Shown here in pieces: positions 36,193 to 48,569 of a stretch of 64,000 nt of DNA (position 1 is its first letter; the number at the start of each line of letters is the position of its first letter). This stretch comes from Arabidopsis thaliana (Eukaryota > Streptophyta > Magnoliopsida > Brassicales > Brassicaceae), in assembly GCF_000001735.4 (NCBI RefSeq), contig NC_003076.8, positions 25,857,835 to 25,921,834 of the forward strand, read 5' to 3'. The notes beneath the pieces were generated by a model. The model searched no databases. It worked only from the letters and a program-made list of their open reading frames with translations, and was not told where the DNA came from. The position numbers and the translations under genes are program-made.

Positions 36193-38611
36193 TCAAGCTC
36201 TTAGTGCAACTTTATGAACCATTGTTTCTTTGTGAATTTGGTGACAACTCTTTTCAACAAGATCCAAAAGCTTCTCCAAGTTTGTTGCCCACGAGTTGAG
36301 GATTTCGTTGCTGTCTTTAACAATCTGGAAGCAGATTATTCCTGATGGTCTGTCGATTTTTGCTATCAAGGCTTTGGACACAACCATTTCAGATAGATGC
36401 TTCTCTGCTTCCTGAAATATAATGAAACGGTAAGAAGAGATTTAAACATGTACTGGTACACTTAAGAGTATTTTGAAACTATATTTACCTCAGTGGTTAG
36501 GCATAAAAGTTCTGCAAGTCTCTTAAAGGTAATCCTTGAGTAGTACTTTGAGACAACGAGAATATTCTGCAGAAGATGTGAAGAATTTGTAAAGTTAAGA
36601 CTCTTCAGTAACAATTGATGCAATCAAAGAGGTAAAGATAGATTAGAGCTCAAAGAGTCTTTACGTGTTCGATTATTCTTAGTTTGAGATCTTCACCAGC
36701 TTTGTCACCCAAAGAGCCTCCAATCATGTTTTTCTCATTCTCAAACTCGTCCTTGTATTTATTCCAGAGAGATGTCCACTGAATCACCTCCATTGTAACA
36801 ATCTGTTTTAGAAGCATCCTGCAACAGAATATAAACATAGGGATTGAGAATCTGTTTCAGATGGGAACGAGGGGAAGAGTAGTGAAAACCCAAATTTTTA
36901 TCAAGATAAAGAGAATTACTTGAAATCAGGAATCTCTGATAACTTTTTATCTTCCAAGGTTGCATTGAGTAGGCTCGATTGCATTGGATCATGTGGTGCC
37001 AAGGCCAAAAACCAGCAAATCTTTCTCAGGACCTATATTTAGAGGATCAAGGGAGAAAAGTTAATCCAAGCTAATTACAGAACGTAGACTACCACAAGAT
37101 CATCCAAACAACAATACGAGACTTACTGGAATCCATTGTTCTGGGTTTTCCTTTACAGAAGGGATATCATATATCGCCTTGTAGCTACGGCATATCTCAA
37201 TGTACTCATTGTTGTGAGAATAATACCTACACAACAGAATCAGCACATTATATTTTTACTATAAAGATCACAGAAGTAAAGGGAAATCAAAATTCAGAGG
37301 AGAATAATATTCAAATATTTTGACACCAATAACTGGCGAAGAATGTATTAAACCAAATCAAGGACTTACCGAATCATTAGCTCATAGTAAATCCGTTTTA
37401 GCACCAACAATGTAGGTATATCAGCCGGAGCCTCCTCTACCATGTTTTCACCTTCCTTAGGCTTCTTTTTCTCCTTCGTGGTATCTGCATCAAACACTCT
37501 TGGGTTGATCTTCCTAGATAAAATTTGTGCACGGACAAAATCTTTTTGATCCAAACACAAGCGGACCTTCAGAAGTTTACACACCAATAATTAGAATCAC
37601 AACATACAAACAAGAACAAAGCACAAAGCACAAAGCTTAAGAAATATGAAAAGATAACAGAAAGTCTTACTTGTTCAAGAATGAAAGCAATTTTCTCAGT
37701 TTTTGCCATAGCACCAAATGTCTCCACCTATAATTCATAATCACAATCAATGCACATTGATAAACTATAAAATAAATAAAAAACGATTTCCACGAAAGTT
37801 GGAAAGTAGAGGAAGAAAAGCTTACAGCAACTTCTTGCATGAGATCCGCAGCTTCAGCAATCAAACCTTGTTCTTCCTTAATCTTAGCAAGCATCTTGGT
37901 CAAACGAGCTCTCTCGATTTCGACATATATCTACACATGCTCACACACACATATTCATCAAGAAAAAAACTTGCACGGAGTGATCAAGATTCAAGCAAAT
38001 ATAACTACAACAACAACAACAATAGCCAACTCTAATCCGCACCTTTCCAGCAGCTACATTGTTTAGAGTCTTAATAAGCTCAATCCGAGTTTCTATGTCT
38101 AGTGTCTGATCAATATACTGCATTGCTTGTTGCACCATGGATTGTACAGCCTGCAAATCAAGAGACCTAACCACTTTCAATATCTCACTCAGTTCTTCAT
38201 TCAATTTCTCAGTAAGATTCAGAACTCAGTAGAAACCGTTCCAAGTAATCGAAAACCTTAAACTACCACAAGCAGGTTTCAAAAGCTAAATCGATAGAAA
38301 GTAGTGTGACCTGCTTAAGCTGACCACGTTTCTTCGAGAGATTCAAAATCTGTTCGTTGAGAAGTTTCCAATCCTTAGCTTCGAAACAAAGCTTAAGAAT
38401 CTCGGTAGCTGCTTTTCTAGTTCCGGCGACATTTTCTGCGAGCCTCATCTGTTTCTCTTCGTTCAGCAGCCGATCAATCGACGATTCGAGTTGTCTACTT
38501 TCTTCCTGCAATCAAATCACGACATCGAATTTGACAAACCAAAATTCGAACGGAAGAGAAAAGAGAGAGAGAGAGTTGAAAATCAGATCTGTGAAATCGG
38601 AGACTTGCCAT
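36193..38611 (-). CDS. RPN5B: 26S proteasome lid subunit RPN5 (PSMD12 homologue)
   Basis: Eleven exons on the minus strand: 38611-38605, 38501-38311, 38150-38043, 37930-37826, 37727-37671, 37566-37370, 37226-37127, 37032-36920, 36818-36665, 36566-36489 and 36411-36193. They sum to 1329 nt, 442 residues. The first coding exon is only ATGGCAA. With acceptor GGAAG at 38502 it yields [20 protein letters not shown]. The nearer acceptor TTGCAG gives a stop after splicing to that donor, so I prefer the downstream one; this 5' end is the least certain part. The body is all-helical TPR-like repeats ending in a PCI domain (about the last 150 residues, around [22 protein letters not shown]). RPN5 is a scaffold subunit of the 19S lid beside the RPN11 deubiquitinase. 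Arabidopsis has a more important paralogue, RPN5A. Confidence 0.92.
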
Positions 38612-39846
38612 TGCTAAACGCCGGGAATCAATACTCCGAGAGAGAGAAGAAGAGTTAGTGAAACTTTCCGGTGATGAAACAGATTTAACTTCTAAAGGTT
38701 CACTGAGAGAGAGAATGTTAGCGTCGAAACCCCAACCCCTTGAACAAGAAAAGCTTAGCTCAGACTATTTGGGCCTAATTATAACGTTTTATTTATTGGG
38801 ACTTTTAACGAAATAGTGTAAGACTTTTGGTGTACATATGTAATAAAAGTATCTATTGGGTCTATTAGGTAAATATTGAATAAACCTACCTGTCGCCTGT
38901 AGGGTCATACCCAAATAGCTGTTGGGTAATATGTTATGAACGAAACTATAGGATCCATTTGTAATAAATGAAAATCTAAGGTCCATATGGCCCATTTGAG
39001 TAAGTTTTTTAAGGCCCATTATCGCTCGAGCCTCGGCAACTCTCTAACAGTAACAGAAAATCCATCAATTGCTCGGATTTATTTTTCTTTCTTTTGAATC
39101 CTTCCACTTGCAGTAGAGAAATTTCACCATGATTTTACTGACTTATAAGACTAATTTATATGTTAAGACAAGGATTATTGTTTGTGGAACTACAAAATTA
39201 AGACACTAATGAATTTAAGTTCTATCCTTCTAAATGAAAGAAGTTTGGAGACTGAAAACCAATCGATATTTGTCGAAAACTTTGATCCCATATATTATTT
39301 GGTATGTTGCCTAGTTTTTCCAAAGTCCTATTACTTTAAATTATAATCTATTTGATTGTATTTTGGTATATGCATATTTTGATATCAAATATCCACAACA
39401 CCTTCATGGGATGGGAGCTTCCGTAGGTTTGAATTCGATATATAAAATCAGCAAATACTCTTTTGAGGTGTAATTTTATTTTATTGGAACTAATACTACA
39501 ACAGAGTTAAAGAAGATATTTGTGGGTTTCTATATACACATAATATATTATAGAGTTTTATTTCACAAACAGAAAACCATGATGCAATCCATACATAAAG
39601 CTAGCACACACAAGCTATGATTATTGTATAGAACTGTTTTCCCTCGAGATAATACTGTACACATGCATACAAAGTCGTTTATATTTATATGTTCCTATAA
39701 ATAATAATAGTTTACATTCTCACTTCTTTTCTTATATAAAATACATTCTCACTTCTTATAATTTATGTTTAGTAAAAGATAAAATCTCGGGATATCTTTG
39801 GATCTCAGGATATCTCACAAGAATTCGATAAGTTCATGTGTGTTTA
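38612..39846. other. Spacer between RPN5B and RGF9
   Basis: The RPN5B promoter side carries TTGGGCCTAA at about 38768 and GGCCCAT at about 38992 and 39013, motifs usual for proteasome and ribosomal genes. No gene is evident. The rest is AT-rich. Confidence 0.45.
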
Positions 39847-40251
39847 TTAGCGATTGTGTATCGGTCTTTTCTTGTTCGCAGAATTATAATCCATATCCAT
39901 CAATCCATCAACATCACTTCCTCCACCTTCGTGCCTTATTTTCCGACTCTCTTGACTCTTCTCCACAACCAATAGCGTTCTATTCCTTACTACTTCTCGT
40001 AAGCTTCGTGCTAAAAAATCAAAATGTTTATATATCAAGAACTCATTATTGGGTAATATATTTTGATATTCAACCAAAAAACAAGAAGAAGATTCATTCA
40101 AATTATACTTGATATAGCTAGAAACTCGTGAGGTGAGCGCGCTTGTGTGTATATATATATTAGCTATAAATTTACCTTGAGTAGGAGAGGAAATGAAGAG
40201 TATGAGAAGAAGTGCGACGAGGAAAGACTTGTGGGAAACCCTAATTGCCAT
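39847..40251 (-). CDS. RGF9: Root meristem growth factor / GOLVEN / CLEL signalling peptide precursor
   Basis: Two exons, 40251-40176 and 40010-39847, give a 79-residue preproprotein. Residues 1 to about 25 are a signal peptide (FLVALLLILFISSPTQA). The variable middle is followed by the conserved C-terminal RGF motif DYNSANKKRPIHN at residues 66-78, with one trailing Arg. The Asp-Tyr pair is the tyrosine-sulfation site; Pro75 matches the usual hydroxyproline. The processed peptide acts in the apoplast through RGI/RGFR receptor kinases to control meristem size, gravitropic growth and lateral organs. A minus-strand TATATAAACA at about 40313-40322 fits a core promoter. The single intron (165 nt) is in frame and stop-free, so the unspliced frame also reads through. 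Known as GLV2/CLEL9 (At5g64770). Confidence 0.93.
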   Translation of the reverse strand: MAIRVSHKSFLVALLLILFISSPTQGKFIANIYIHTSALTSRVSSYIKYNLNESSSCFLVEYQNILPNNEFLIYKHFDFLARSLREVVRNRTLLVVEKSQESRKIRHEGGGSDVDGLMDMDYNSANKKRPIHNR

Positions 40252-42865
40252 TTTTGGAAGAGAGTTTTTTTTCTTTGGTTATATAGAATTATCTTTTGTT
40301 GAACCTTTTTGTGTTTATATATAGAGATGAATGATTCTATGATCAGTTTATGGTCCCAATTTTATATCGGAATTGAATAACGTTTTGGAAGTTATTGAGA
40401 CATATGGGTCTAAGGATTTGACGTCGATATTTCTCTGTCTTCCCACATTAACATGAATCTATCCCCACAAAATTAATATTTCTTGTTTGCAAAGCAAATA
40501 AATGATGATAATTTATGCAATCACGTCTTTTGAATGAGAAACAGAATTTCGGTTACAAACTTAATTTCACATTTGTATATGTAAGAAATTTAAACCGAAA
40601 CACATACCTTAACCCAGTTTAGTAATAAAAAAATTCAGGAACTTTGGTAATCAAAAGGTCGGATGAAATCACGAACGAAGATCAATGACTTGTCACCTTT
40701 GATAAATGCCTGTTTGTAGTTGATTTCTTGAAACTATCTCTTGAAAAACGTTTTTCTTCTCTTTCTCAACACTTTCCTCAGTTTTCAAACTGTCAAAATC
40801 TAACTTCTTTCTATGTTTTTAAATACAAGATCAATATATATTACAGGAAGAGGAAATGAGGTTAGGGGAGTAATAACTTGCCATGATCTATTAACCAAAC
40901 CAGTTTAGATGTTGCCAAATCATGGGTGCACACTACCAGCCGACCTTAAACCAACAGTTTAGATGTACTTCTACATGATGTCTAAATTGATATAAACCAT
41001 CCAGATTCTATAACCATATTCACTATAATGTTGTCTATCTCATATAGACTAGTGGGATAAAACTCAAGGAGATTATTGAAAATCGAGTGGTCCTTTGATC
41101 ATGGAGATGGAGTTGTGGTCCTTCAAAGGAATATGATTTATCAGAACATTGAAAACAAATGATTAATACGCAAGTCAAATAATGGATTCGTAATTAATAA
41201 CCTAGTTTACATTCAATATTGTTCTACATACATAAAAATATTTATGTAGTCAATTGTGGACGAAGAGATATATTACTAACTTCGTATCGAGACTTGTAAG
41301 AGATGATATCGTCAAGTTTGTTGTGTCATGTTTTTGGAACCATTTTCATTCATGAGTACTCTTCATTCATTATTGGGGTTGTGCGTTCATGACTTATTGT
41401 AAGAGAGGATATCTCAGCTTTACAGGATTTGAATACAAATATTAGGCTTAGAAAATCTTACTTAGCCAAATCATGAATGCGATTCTCGTTGATAACGTGA
41501 AAGTTTGATCATAAACTAAAATTTGGATTATAAATAATGGTATAAACTGGACCACAATAGTAGAATAGGGGAAGTAGATTATTGGAGTAGGGGTCGGGGA
41601 CATTGTTATAGAGAGTGCTTAAATATGGCAAAAAGGACGTAAAGTTTGTTGTGTCATGTGTTTCCCAATTAGCCATTCATTACTATAACTCAATTTCTTC
41701 ACCTATAATTTCCGACAAGAGTTGGTCTACTTTCTTTTTCCATTTATTTAAAATCAATCATCCAAAATTAACTATTTTTTTTATTGATATTACTATTCCA
41801 CGTGAATGAAATATGGTTCACAATTTTATATTTCACTCGTTAAAATTTATTTGCTACATCCAAATTATTATATATATGAGGCAAATTTAAGAAATTTTTA
41901 AAAAATTGACAAAACAGTATACATCCAAGTCCAAAGTCTATGCTCTAAATTCATATACGGCGTTATATTTTAACAAAATTGACAATTCTAGTCAATAAAT
42001 AGTATTGTGATCCGATTTGATCGATAAGATTTATGGACTAAAAAGTTTGAACTTTATTTTATTATGACCGTTTTGATACCCCATTGAAATGTATATGGAC
42101 CTATGACCTGACTCCTGAAATAATTATGTGTGGACCTAATTATTTATAAATTCTTAGTGACAAGTTGTTTCGAACACTTTCAAATTTTATTATAGCTCTA
42201 GTTTATATGATTAGCTAGATGAGTTGATTAGACTTTTACGTTTGAAAACACCGTGGCAAATAAAAAAAGACACAAAATTTGGAAAAAATCTAGATAGAAA
42301 TCAGCCAAAATGTCATTGTGCCAAGATGTAGTGACAATCTCCAGACAACCACCTTGATGAATGTCTTGTTAGTACAGATAACACCATGACCAAAAGAAGA
42401 AGAAAGTGTGATTCTGTAACTTTTGTTTTTATCTGTCCATAGATTTTTGAACGAGAAGTTTCTTCTGAGGATTAGCATAAACCACGTAGCTCGGCGAAGA
42501 TCAACATCAGGGCAATGTTTTTGCAGACAAGTTGAATTGAAAGAGGGACCATGAGAGCACATGGAAGGTTTTGGCTTCAATTTTGATCATTAGTCTTTGT
42601 CTCTCTTTCATCACTGTTAACAAGTCTACATTTAAGTCTTGAGAGCTTTAGACAAGACATGAAATCATCATATCGCCTATCGACAAAATCACTATCAGAG
42701 ATTTGTCTATCTTAAGGGTCAATTCACATTCATCCAGCTTCTTTGAAAGATTAGGAAAAAGTGTTTTGTGTATTACATGAGACAATACTTTACCACAAAC
42801 AATTGAGACTTTACAATGGAATGATTTATGTTTTTCATCTTTCGGCAAATGAAACAAGATTTTAT
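40252..42865. other. 2.6-kb spacer, one unexplained minus ORF
   Basis: AT-rich, with no gene I can name. A minus-strand open frame at 42580-42290 (about 90 codons) has a balanced amino-acid composition (LRRATWFMLILRRNFSFKN, WRLSLHLGTMTFW) rather than AT noise. It may be a gene fragment. A second minus frame lies at 42857-42648, adjacent to the 3' end of the next gene. Confidence 0.4.
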
Positions 42866-44121
42866 TCAGTAAGATAAGTGTTCACCTGTAGAGTTGGGAT
42901 TGTAGTTATTATTACCAGACTCAGCCTCACACAAGTTGAAGTCCTGAAGGGTTCTTCGAACCGGACTTGAGAGACCATTTGGTGGAATCAAGAGTTTCTC
43001 TTGGTTACAATCATAATGTTGTTGTTGTGCTATGTGACTTGAAGGAACATGAGCTACTGATGTATTTACGTTTGGTGGAGCGAATTGGTGCTGATAAAAC
43101 TCTTGCATGGGGAGTGGTATCGACGTCTCCTCAGGTTCATATTCAAGCGCATTCTGCATATATGGTTTTAAAAGGTAAACACGAATAACTTTCAGATCAA
43201 ACTAAAGATCGTTGGGACTTTAATGCGTAGCTAGTCAAGAGAGGTATAATCAATCTGAATTCCAATTACATAGCAGGAGCGTAATCAGAAACGAGATACT
43301 GTTTTCAAAGGAAAGTACCTGTAAGTAGGTAGTAATATCAGCTGTGGATACTCTAGTTCCTTGTTCTTCTTGTCTCACAATCCATTGGTAAAGCTTCTCC
43401 TGTAAAAAGAAAGAAAAAAGTAAAACTCAATGGACCAATCAAACCTCAAATCTCATACTACAATGTCATGAATCACTATTGAATGACGCCAAGAACGTCA
43501 AGCTGCCACCAAAAGAGAACAGCCATCCTAGTTCATCAATCTAGTAAAAAACAAAAGTAAGCACTTCAAGATCAAAAGGCCACAACTTTTATCAGTAAGA
43601 CTGCTTGCTTAGCCTCATATCTAAACTAGCTTCATAGATCATAACCAATTTCAGAGTGTGTCTCCAATTAACTCACGTACGACAATCAATCGAACATAAA
43701 CAAGCCAAAGAGATCAACTTTACCAAAACAACACATAAGAAACAACATTGAATATCCATGATTCATTCTGTGACTCTAAAATCTCGAGAGCAAACAGAAA
43801 CCCAACAACACATAAGCACTCAATTTACGATTCAAGATAGTCAACCAACATCAAAACAAGCAACGAGAAGAAAACTTTTCAACTATGTTTCTATCTATCG
43901 AACCCAGAAGCCAAAAATCGAAACTGGATATAAAACAAGGTCAAGAGAGAGAGAGCAGAGACCATTCCGCGACGTTCACCGGCGAGGAAAGAAACGCGTT
44001 GGTGATTCATGGCATGTGTATAGAGCTGCGAGAGCGAATTAGCAGCGCCTCGAAACGCGCCATACATGGTTCGATCAACCTCATCGAGCCGCGTAGCCTC
44101 GGATTTTCGTTTCTTCCCCAT
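42866..44121 (-). CDS. Conserved plant protein of unknown function (UCP009193-like)
   Basis: Three exons, 44121-43963, 43399-43319 and 43153-42866, give 175 residues. All junctions are at codon boundaries. Exon 1 begins MGKKRKSEATRLDEVDRTMY, with a basic KKRK stretch at the N-terminus. Exons 1-2 form a helical region (GAANSLSQLYTHAMNHQRVSF; EKLYQWIVRQEEQG..ITTYLQ). Exon 3 is Asn/Gln/Pro/Ser-rich and probably disordered (YEPEETSIPLPMQEFYQHQF). I recall this locus, At5g64780, annotated only as an uncharacterised conserved protein. A nuclear protein is possible from the basic start, but no activity is implied. A GA run lies in intron 1 just after the exon 1 donor. Confidence 0.85.
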
Positions 44122-44878
44122 TAGAGTCCGAACGAATCTCACAAACCCTAGAAATAGAATTGTCCAAGTTCTTAACAATTTGTAATTTAGGGATTTTAGA
44201 AAGAAGAAGAAGGATTATTGCCTTATTGGTGAAGGGAAGAAGAAGAAGAAGAAAGACTTGTGGCATTTACTCTGTAGAGATTCTGCCACGTGGCTTTCAT
44301 GCTACTTTTAAGGGTCCCATATATCTAAAAACCTGGGCCCCACTATTGGCTTTGCAGACAAAAATTTTGAAGCTTTGGACTGTTTTTTTTTTCTTTGGTC
44401 CACGAATTTTTTTTTTTATGTGTAGAACCAAACCGTTAATAATTTGTGGATCTTCAATGAAAATAGTAGCTAATCACATATTTTGAGTTCAGACTGATTT
44501 ATATACCAAAAATTAATATTAATAAACTGCTATCTCATTGTTTCAAGGATGTATTCGTTTAATAAGCAATTCGACCAATTATTAACAGCGATATACTCTC
44601 TTAACCAAAAAAAAAAAAACTAACTGATTCCGAAAAAAATACACACCTCTTTGTAGCTTGTAATTCTTTCTAAAAATAGAAATTTATTTTAAGCTTAATT
44701 AATCTTTCACTAACAACCTAAAAACATTCCTATTACAACGACCACCCAAGACACGAAAAAGAATTTTACCGACTGGAAGAAGAAAAAACATCAACCAGAC
44801 AAAAGAAAAGAAAACAAAAACACATCTTCGAGATCAAACAAACCCTAATTATCATCCATCGTCGCCTTCTCAATATAT
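44122..44878. other. Divergent promoter region
   Basis: Lies between the unknown protein gene (-) and the GH17 gene (+). It contains GAAGAAGAA runs at about 44202-44251 near the minus gene's leader, a GGGCCCCAC motif at about 44335, and T- and A-tracts. No gene seen. Confidence 0.45.
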
Positions 44879-46725
44879 ATGGCCGGAAGAGCAGCGATGC
44901 TCGTTAACGTCGGGACGGTTATAATGACCGTTTTGACCCTGGCTAGTTTGGTCGGAGGCTTCGGTGTGAATTGGGGCAATATCGCATCACATCCGTTGAA
45001 TCCCAACATTGTTGTTCAGATGCTTAAGGACAATAAGATCAATAAAGTGAAGCTTTTTGACGCTGATTCATGGACGATGAATGCTTTGGCTGGTACGGGC
45101 ATGGAGGTTATGGTTGGAATCCCTAATAACCTTCTTGAGTCTCTCGCAGATGATTACGATAATGCTAAAGATTGGGTTAAAGAAAACGTGACCCAGTATA
45201 TTCGTAAGGGTGGCGTCGACATCAAGTAACCTTCAAAACTTTTTCATTTTTTTGTAATCATGTTTTTACCATAATTCTATCTGATCGACTACATGATAAA
45301 CCGATTTGATAAATAGATCGATTTTGGTTGGCTATTTATTTCCAATTTGAACAAAATCGCACCAATGAGATGATTTCATTTATTCAGACAATTTTTTTCC
45401 TGTTAATTTTTAATATTCTTAGTTTCTTGTTAAAATTTAATAATAATAATAAATTTGACATTATATTCATCTAAATACCTACAAACCGGTAAAAGTCGCT
45501 GTTTTGGGTGTATATTTGACCGAGAATTCATTCACTAGGTACGTAGCCGTGGGGAACGAGCCGTTTTTGTCTGCATACAACGGATCGTTCTTGAAGACAA
45601 CATTTCCAGCGTTAAAGAACATTCACAAGGCGTTAAAAGAAGCTGGACACACCAATATAATGAAAGCCACGATCCCACAAAACGCAGAAGTTTACCAATC
45701 AGCCAACGACAAGCCATCAGAAGGTGATTTCCGCAAGGATGTCAAACAAACGATGCTTGATATCGTCAATTTCTTCCACGAAAACGACTTACCTTTCACC
45801 GTCAACATTTACCCTTTCCTTAGTCTTTACCTAAACGAGCATTTTCCCGTTGAGTTCGCTTTTCTTGACGGTGATGGTCAGACAATGACTGACAAAGGAA
45901 AGAATTATGATAACGTGTTTGACGCCAATTACGACACACTTGTTTACGCGTTGAAGAAGGCTGGGATTCACGATATGAAGATTATCGTTGGAGAGGTAAC
46001 GTGACAAGCAAGTTATTAATTAGATATATTTATCAAGAATGTTATTGAGTTTGGTTTATGTTTTTCTTTAGGTTGGATGGCCAACGGATGGTCACAAATA
46101 TGCATCGCCGAAGCTAGCGGAGAAATTCTATGCAGGGCTTATGAAAAGACTTGCTAAGGACGGTGGGACTCCAACGAGGCCTGAAAGATTAGAGGTCTAT
46201 CTCTTCGGTTTCCTCGACGAAGACATGAAGAGTATTCTTCCAGGGCCTTTTGAGAGACATTGGGGAATCTTTAGATACGATGGGACACCAAAGTTTATGC
46301 TAGATTTCACGGGACAAGGACGCCAAATGGTGCCCGTTGCAGCTAAAGGTGTGCAGTACTTGGAAAAACAATGGTGCGTAGTGAACAAAGACACGGTCAA
46401 TCTAGACGAAGTTGGTCCTGATCTAGACTATGCGTGTTACCACGGGGACTGCACCGCGATGGAAGCCGGGTCAACTTGTAGTAAGCTAACCAAAGTCCAA
46501 AACATATCATACGCATTTAACATGTATTTCCAGATACAAGACCAAGACGTTAGGGCTTGCGATTTCAAAGGAGCTGCAATGATCACCAAGGTCAATGCAT
46601 CCGTGGGAAGTTGCTTGTTCCCTGTTCAGATCGTTAGTGGAAGTGATGATTTCAGGATCAACTTTGTGTTCGGAAGATTCGTCGTCTTTGGACTTGTTCT
46701 TCTTGGATTGCTCACGGTTATATAA
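44879..46725 (+). CDS. Glycoside hydrolase family 17 protein with C-terminal X8 (CBM43) domain
   Basis: Three exons, 44879-45225, 45539-45995 and 46072-46725, give 485 residues. A signal peptide (about residues 1-27, ending ASLVGGFG) is followed by the mature start VNWGNIASHPL, typical for GH17. The acid/base motif YVAVGNEPF and nucleophile motif IIVGEVGWPTDG are both intact, so beta-1,3-glucan hydrolysis is plausible. The X8/CBM43 domain (about residues 364-450) begins QWCVVNKD and has the expected paired cysteines, including YACYHGDCTAM and ACDFKGAAM. A hydrophobic C-tail (FVVFGLVLLGLLTVI) looks like a GPI-anchor signal, placing the protein at the outer plasma membrane or plasmodesmata. Locus At5g64790 by position; no symbol known to me. 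Confidence 0.93.
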
Positions 46726-48248
46726 TTTGTTTTTTTGTTGTTGTTTGGTTTTCTTTTTGCAATTTGGAGGGATTTATTCGACACGATTAATTGTTATTTG
46801 TTATTCGTTTTAAAAATGTTTACTTTTGAGTTAGTTCATTTATCTGTGTTTAGATCAGTATAATCAAATCATACACTCATTTATAGACTTGTTTTTCATC
46901 TTCCTATATTATTTGGAAAGTACATTTTAAATGTAACTTTAATTTTTATAATTAATTACATGACAATGCCATTAAAAAAAATTAATTAAAAACAAAATCC
47001 TTTAATGACGTAATTAAGGTTACCAAAATCATTTAACGACAATATTTATTTCTTAATTATAGGGCTTATTATATCTAAAGACGGGTCATCAAAGATTTCC
47101 TAAACTGAAGCAAAATATACCGAATATTTAAATATCTATCTGTTACCAAATTATAAACAAATAAGTTAATAAATCAATAACTATTTGGAGGGACGGGTTT
47201 TTGAATCAACATTAATAAAAAAGTAAAATATAATTGATCCACTGTTTCAATACGGGTTAAATATTTAATTATTATTTTTTAAGACCACTAATATTAAACA
47301 TATCAAATCATCCTAATTTAGAAAAGGTTATATAAAACCAAAAATGTTATGTGGTATGTATAATGTTACTATATATAAAATTAAACTATAAAATATAAAT
47401 GTATTAGAGAATGATACAATTTGTAAAACTTTTATATGTAATAAATAATTTTCAAATTTTTAAAATTACTACTTTAAAAATAAATCACGGGATGGGTAAA
47501 GAAATTACAGAACGGATTTTATTTTGGAATTGAGTTATATGGTGGATGTATTTGAATCAATATTTATAAAATTTTAAAATATTATTAATATGCTGTTTTA
47601 GTAAGGGTTAAAACTTCAGTTTTTTAACAATTGTCTCATGGATTCGTTGTATAGCGTTACTTAATAACAATTATAAACTGTAAAATATAAATATTTTATA
47701 AAAATAAAATTTGCAAGTTTTAATATATATTAACTTTAAAAAATAAATTATACCGCAGTATACCGCGGGTTAAAATCTAGTTTATATATATTTCACTTAA
47801 TTTTGTCTATGTTCACTATACATATGTAAACTCAAGAGTCAAGACTATTCAATTATATCATCATTTCGCAAACTTATAATAACAAATTATATAATATAGT
47901 GATAAGTGAAGTTTTGCTTACTATTTATCAAAGATTTCATCTTATTTTCAACAATTCTTTCAATTTGTAATGTTATCAGTAAAAAAATTGTAGTATATAA
48001 TCTGCTAGTTAATAATACGAAAATATTTGTTATTATTGTACGAAATTATCAATTATGATAATTGTGTAGTCATATCAATGTAATGAATGCTGCTGACCAT
48101 TCTATTTCTTCTCTCCTTATTCCCCTTTGCTCCTCCTTACTTTTACTAAAATTCCCTCAACTCTTACGATAAGAGCAGAGAGAAGAAGAAGAAGAAGAAA
48201 GTAATCGTGATTTGAGAGAGAGATTCAAACATACTTTTTTCGATATCT
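46726..48248. other. AT-rich spacer between GH17 gene and CLE21
   Basis: Very AT-rich. Two loosely similar blocks at about 47190-47290 and 47550-47640 share patterns such as TTTGAATCAA and GGGTTAAA, perhaps old duplicates. A GAA run lies at 48181-48199, just before CLE21. No gene seen. Confidence 0.45.
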
Positions 48249-48569
48249 ATGTTAATTTTATCTTCACGATATGCAATGAAACGAGATGTTTTAATCATTG
48301 TAATCTTTACAGTGTTAGTATTAATCATTATCTCCCGTTCAAGTTCGATCCAAGCTGGAAGATTCATGACTACAGGAAGAAATCGTAATTTGAGCGTTGC
48401 TCGATCACTATACTACAAGAATCATCACAAGGTTGTGATCACGGAGATGTCAAATTTTAATAAAGTTAGACGAAGATCGTCTAGATTTCGGAGAAAGACG
48501 GACGGCGACGAGGAAGAAGAAGAGAAACGATCTATCCCCACAGGTCCAAATCCTTTGCACAACAAGTAG
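48249..48569 (+). CDS. CLE21: CLE signalling peptide precursor
   Basis: Intronless, 106 residues. A hydrophobic segment at residues 13-29 (DVLIIVIFTVLVLIIIS) is the signal peptide. The first ATG adds eight residues before a second Met (MKRDVL), which could also be the start. The CLE motif RSIPTGPNPLHN is at residues 94-105, one residue before the end. It has the P-x-G-P-N-P-L-H-N core in which the two central prolines are usually hydroxylated. A run of Asp/Glu (DGDEEEEEKR) precedes the peptide and ends in a basic pair suited to processing. CLE peptides signal through LRR receptor kinases in meristem and vascular control. Symbol by recognition of At5g64800. Confidence 0.93.
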   Translation: MLILSSRYAMKRDVLIIVIFTVLVLIIISRSSSIQAGRFMTTGRNRNLSVARSLYYKNHHKVVITEMSNFNKVRRRSSRFRRKTDGDEEEEEKRSIPTGPNPLHNK

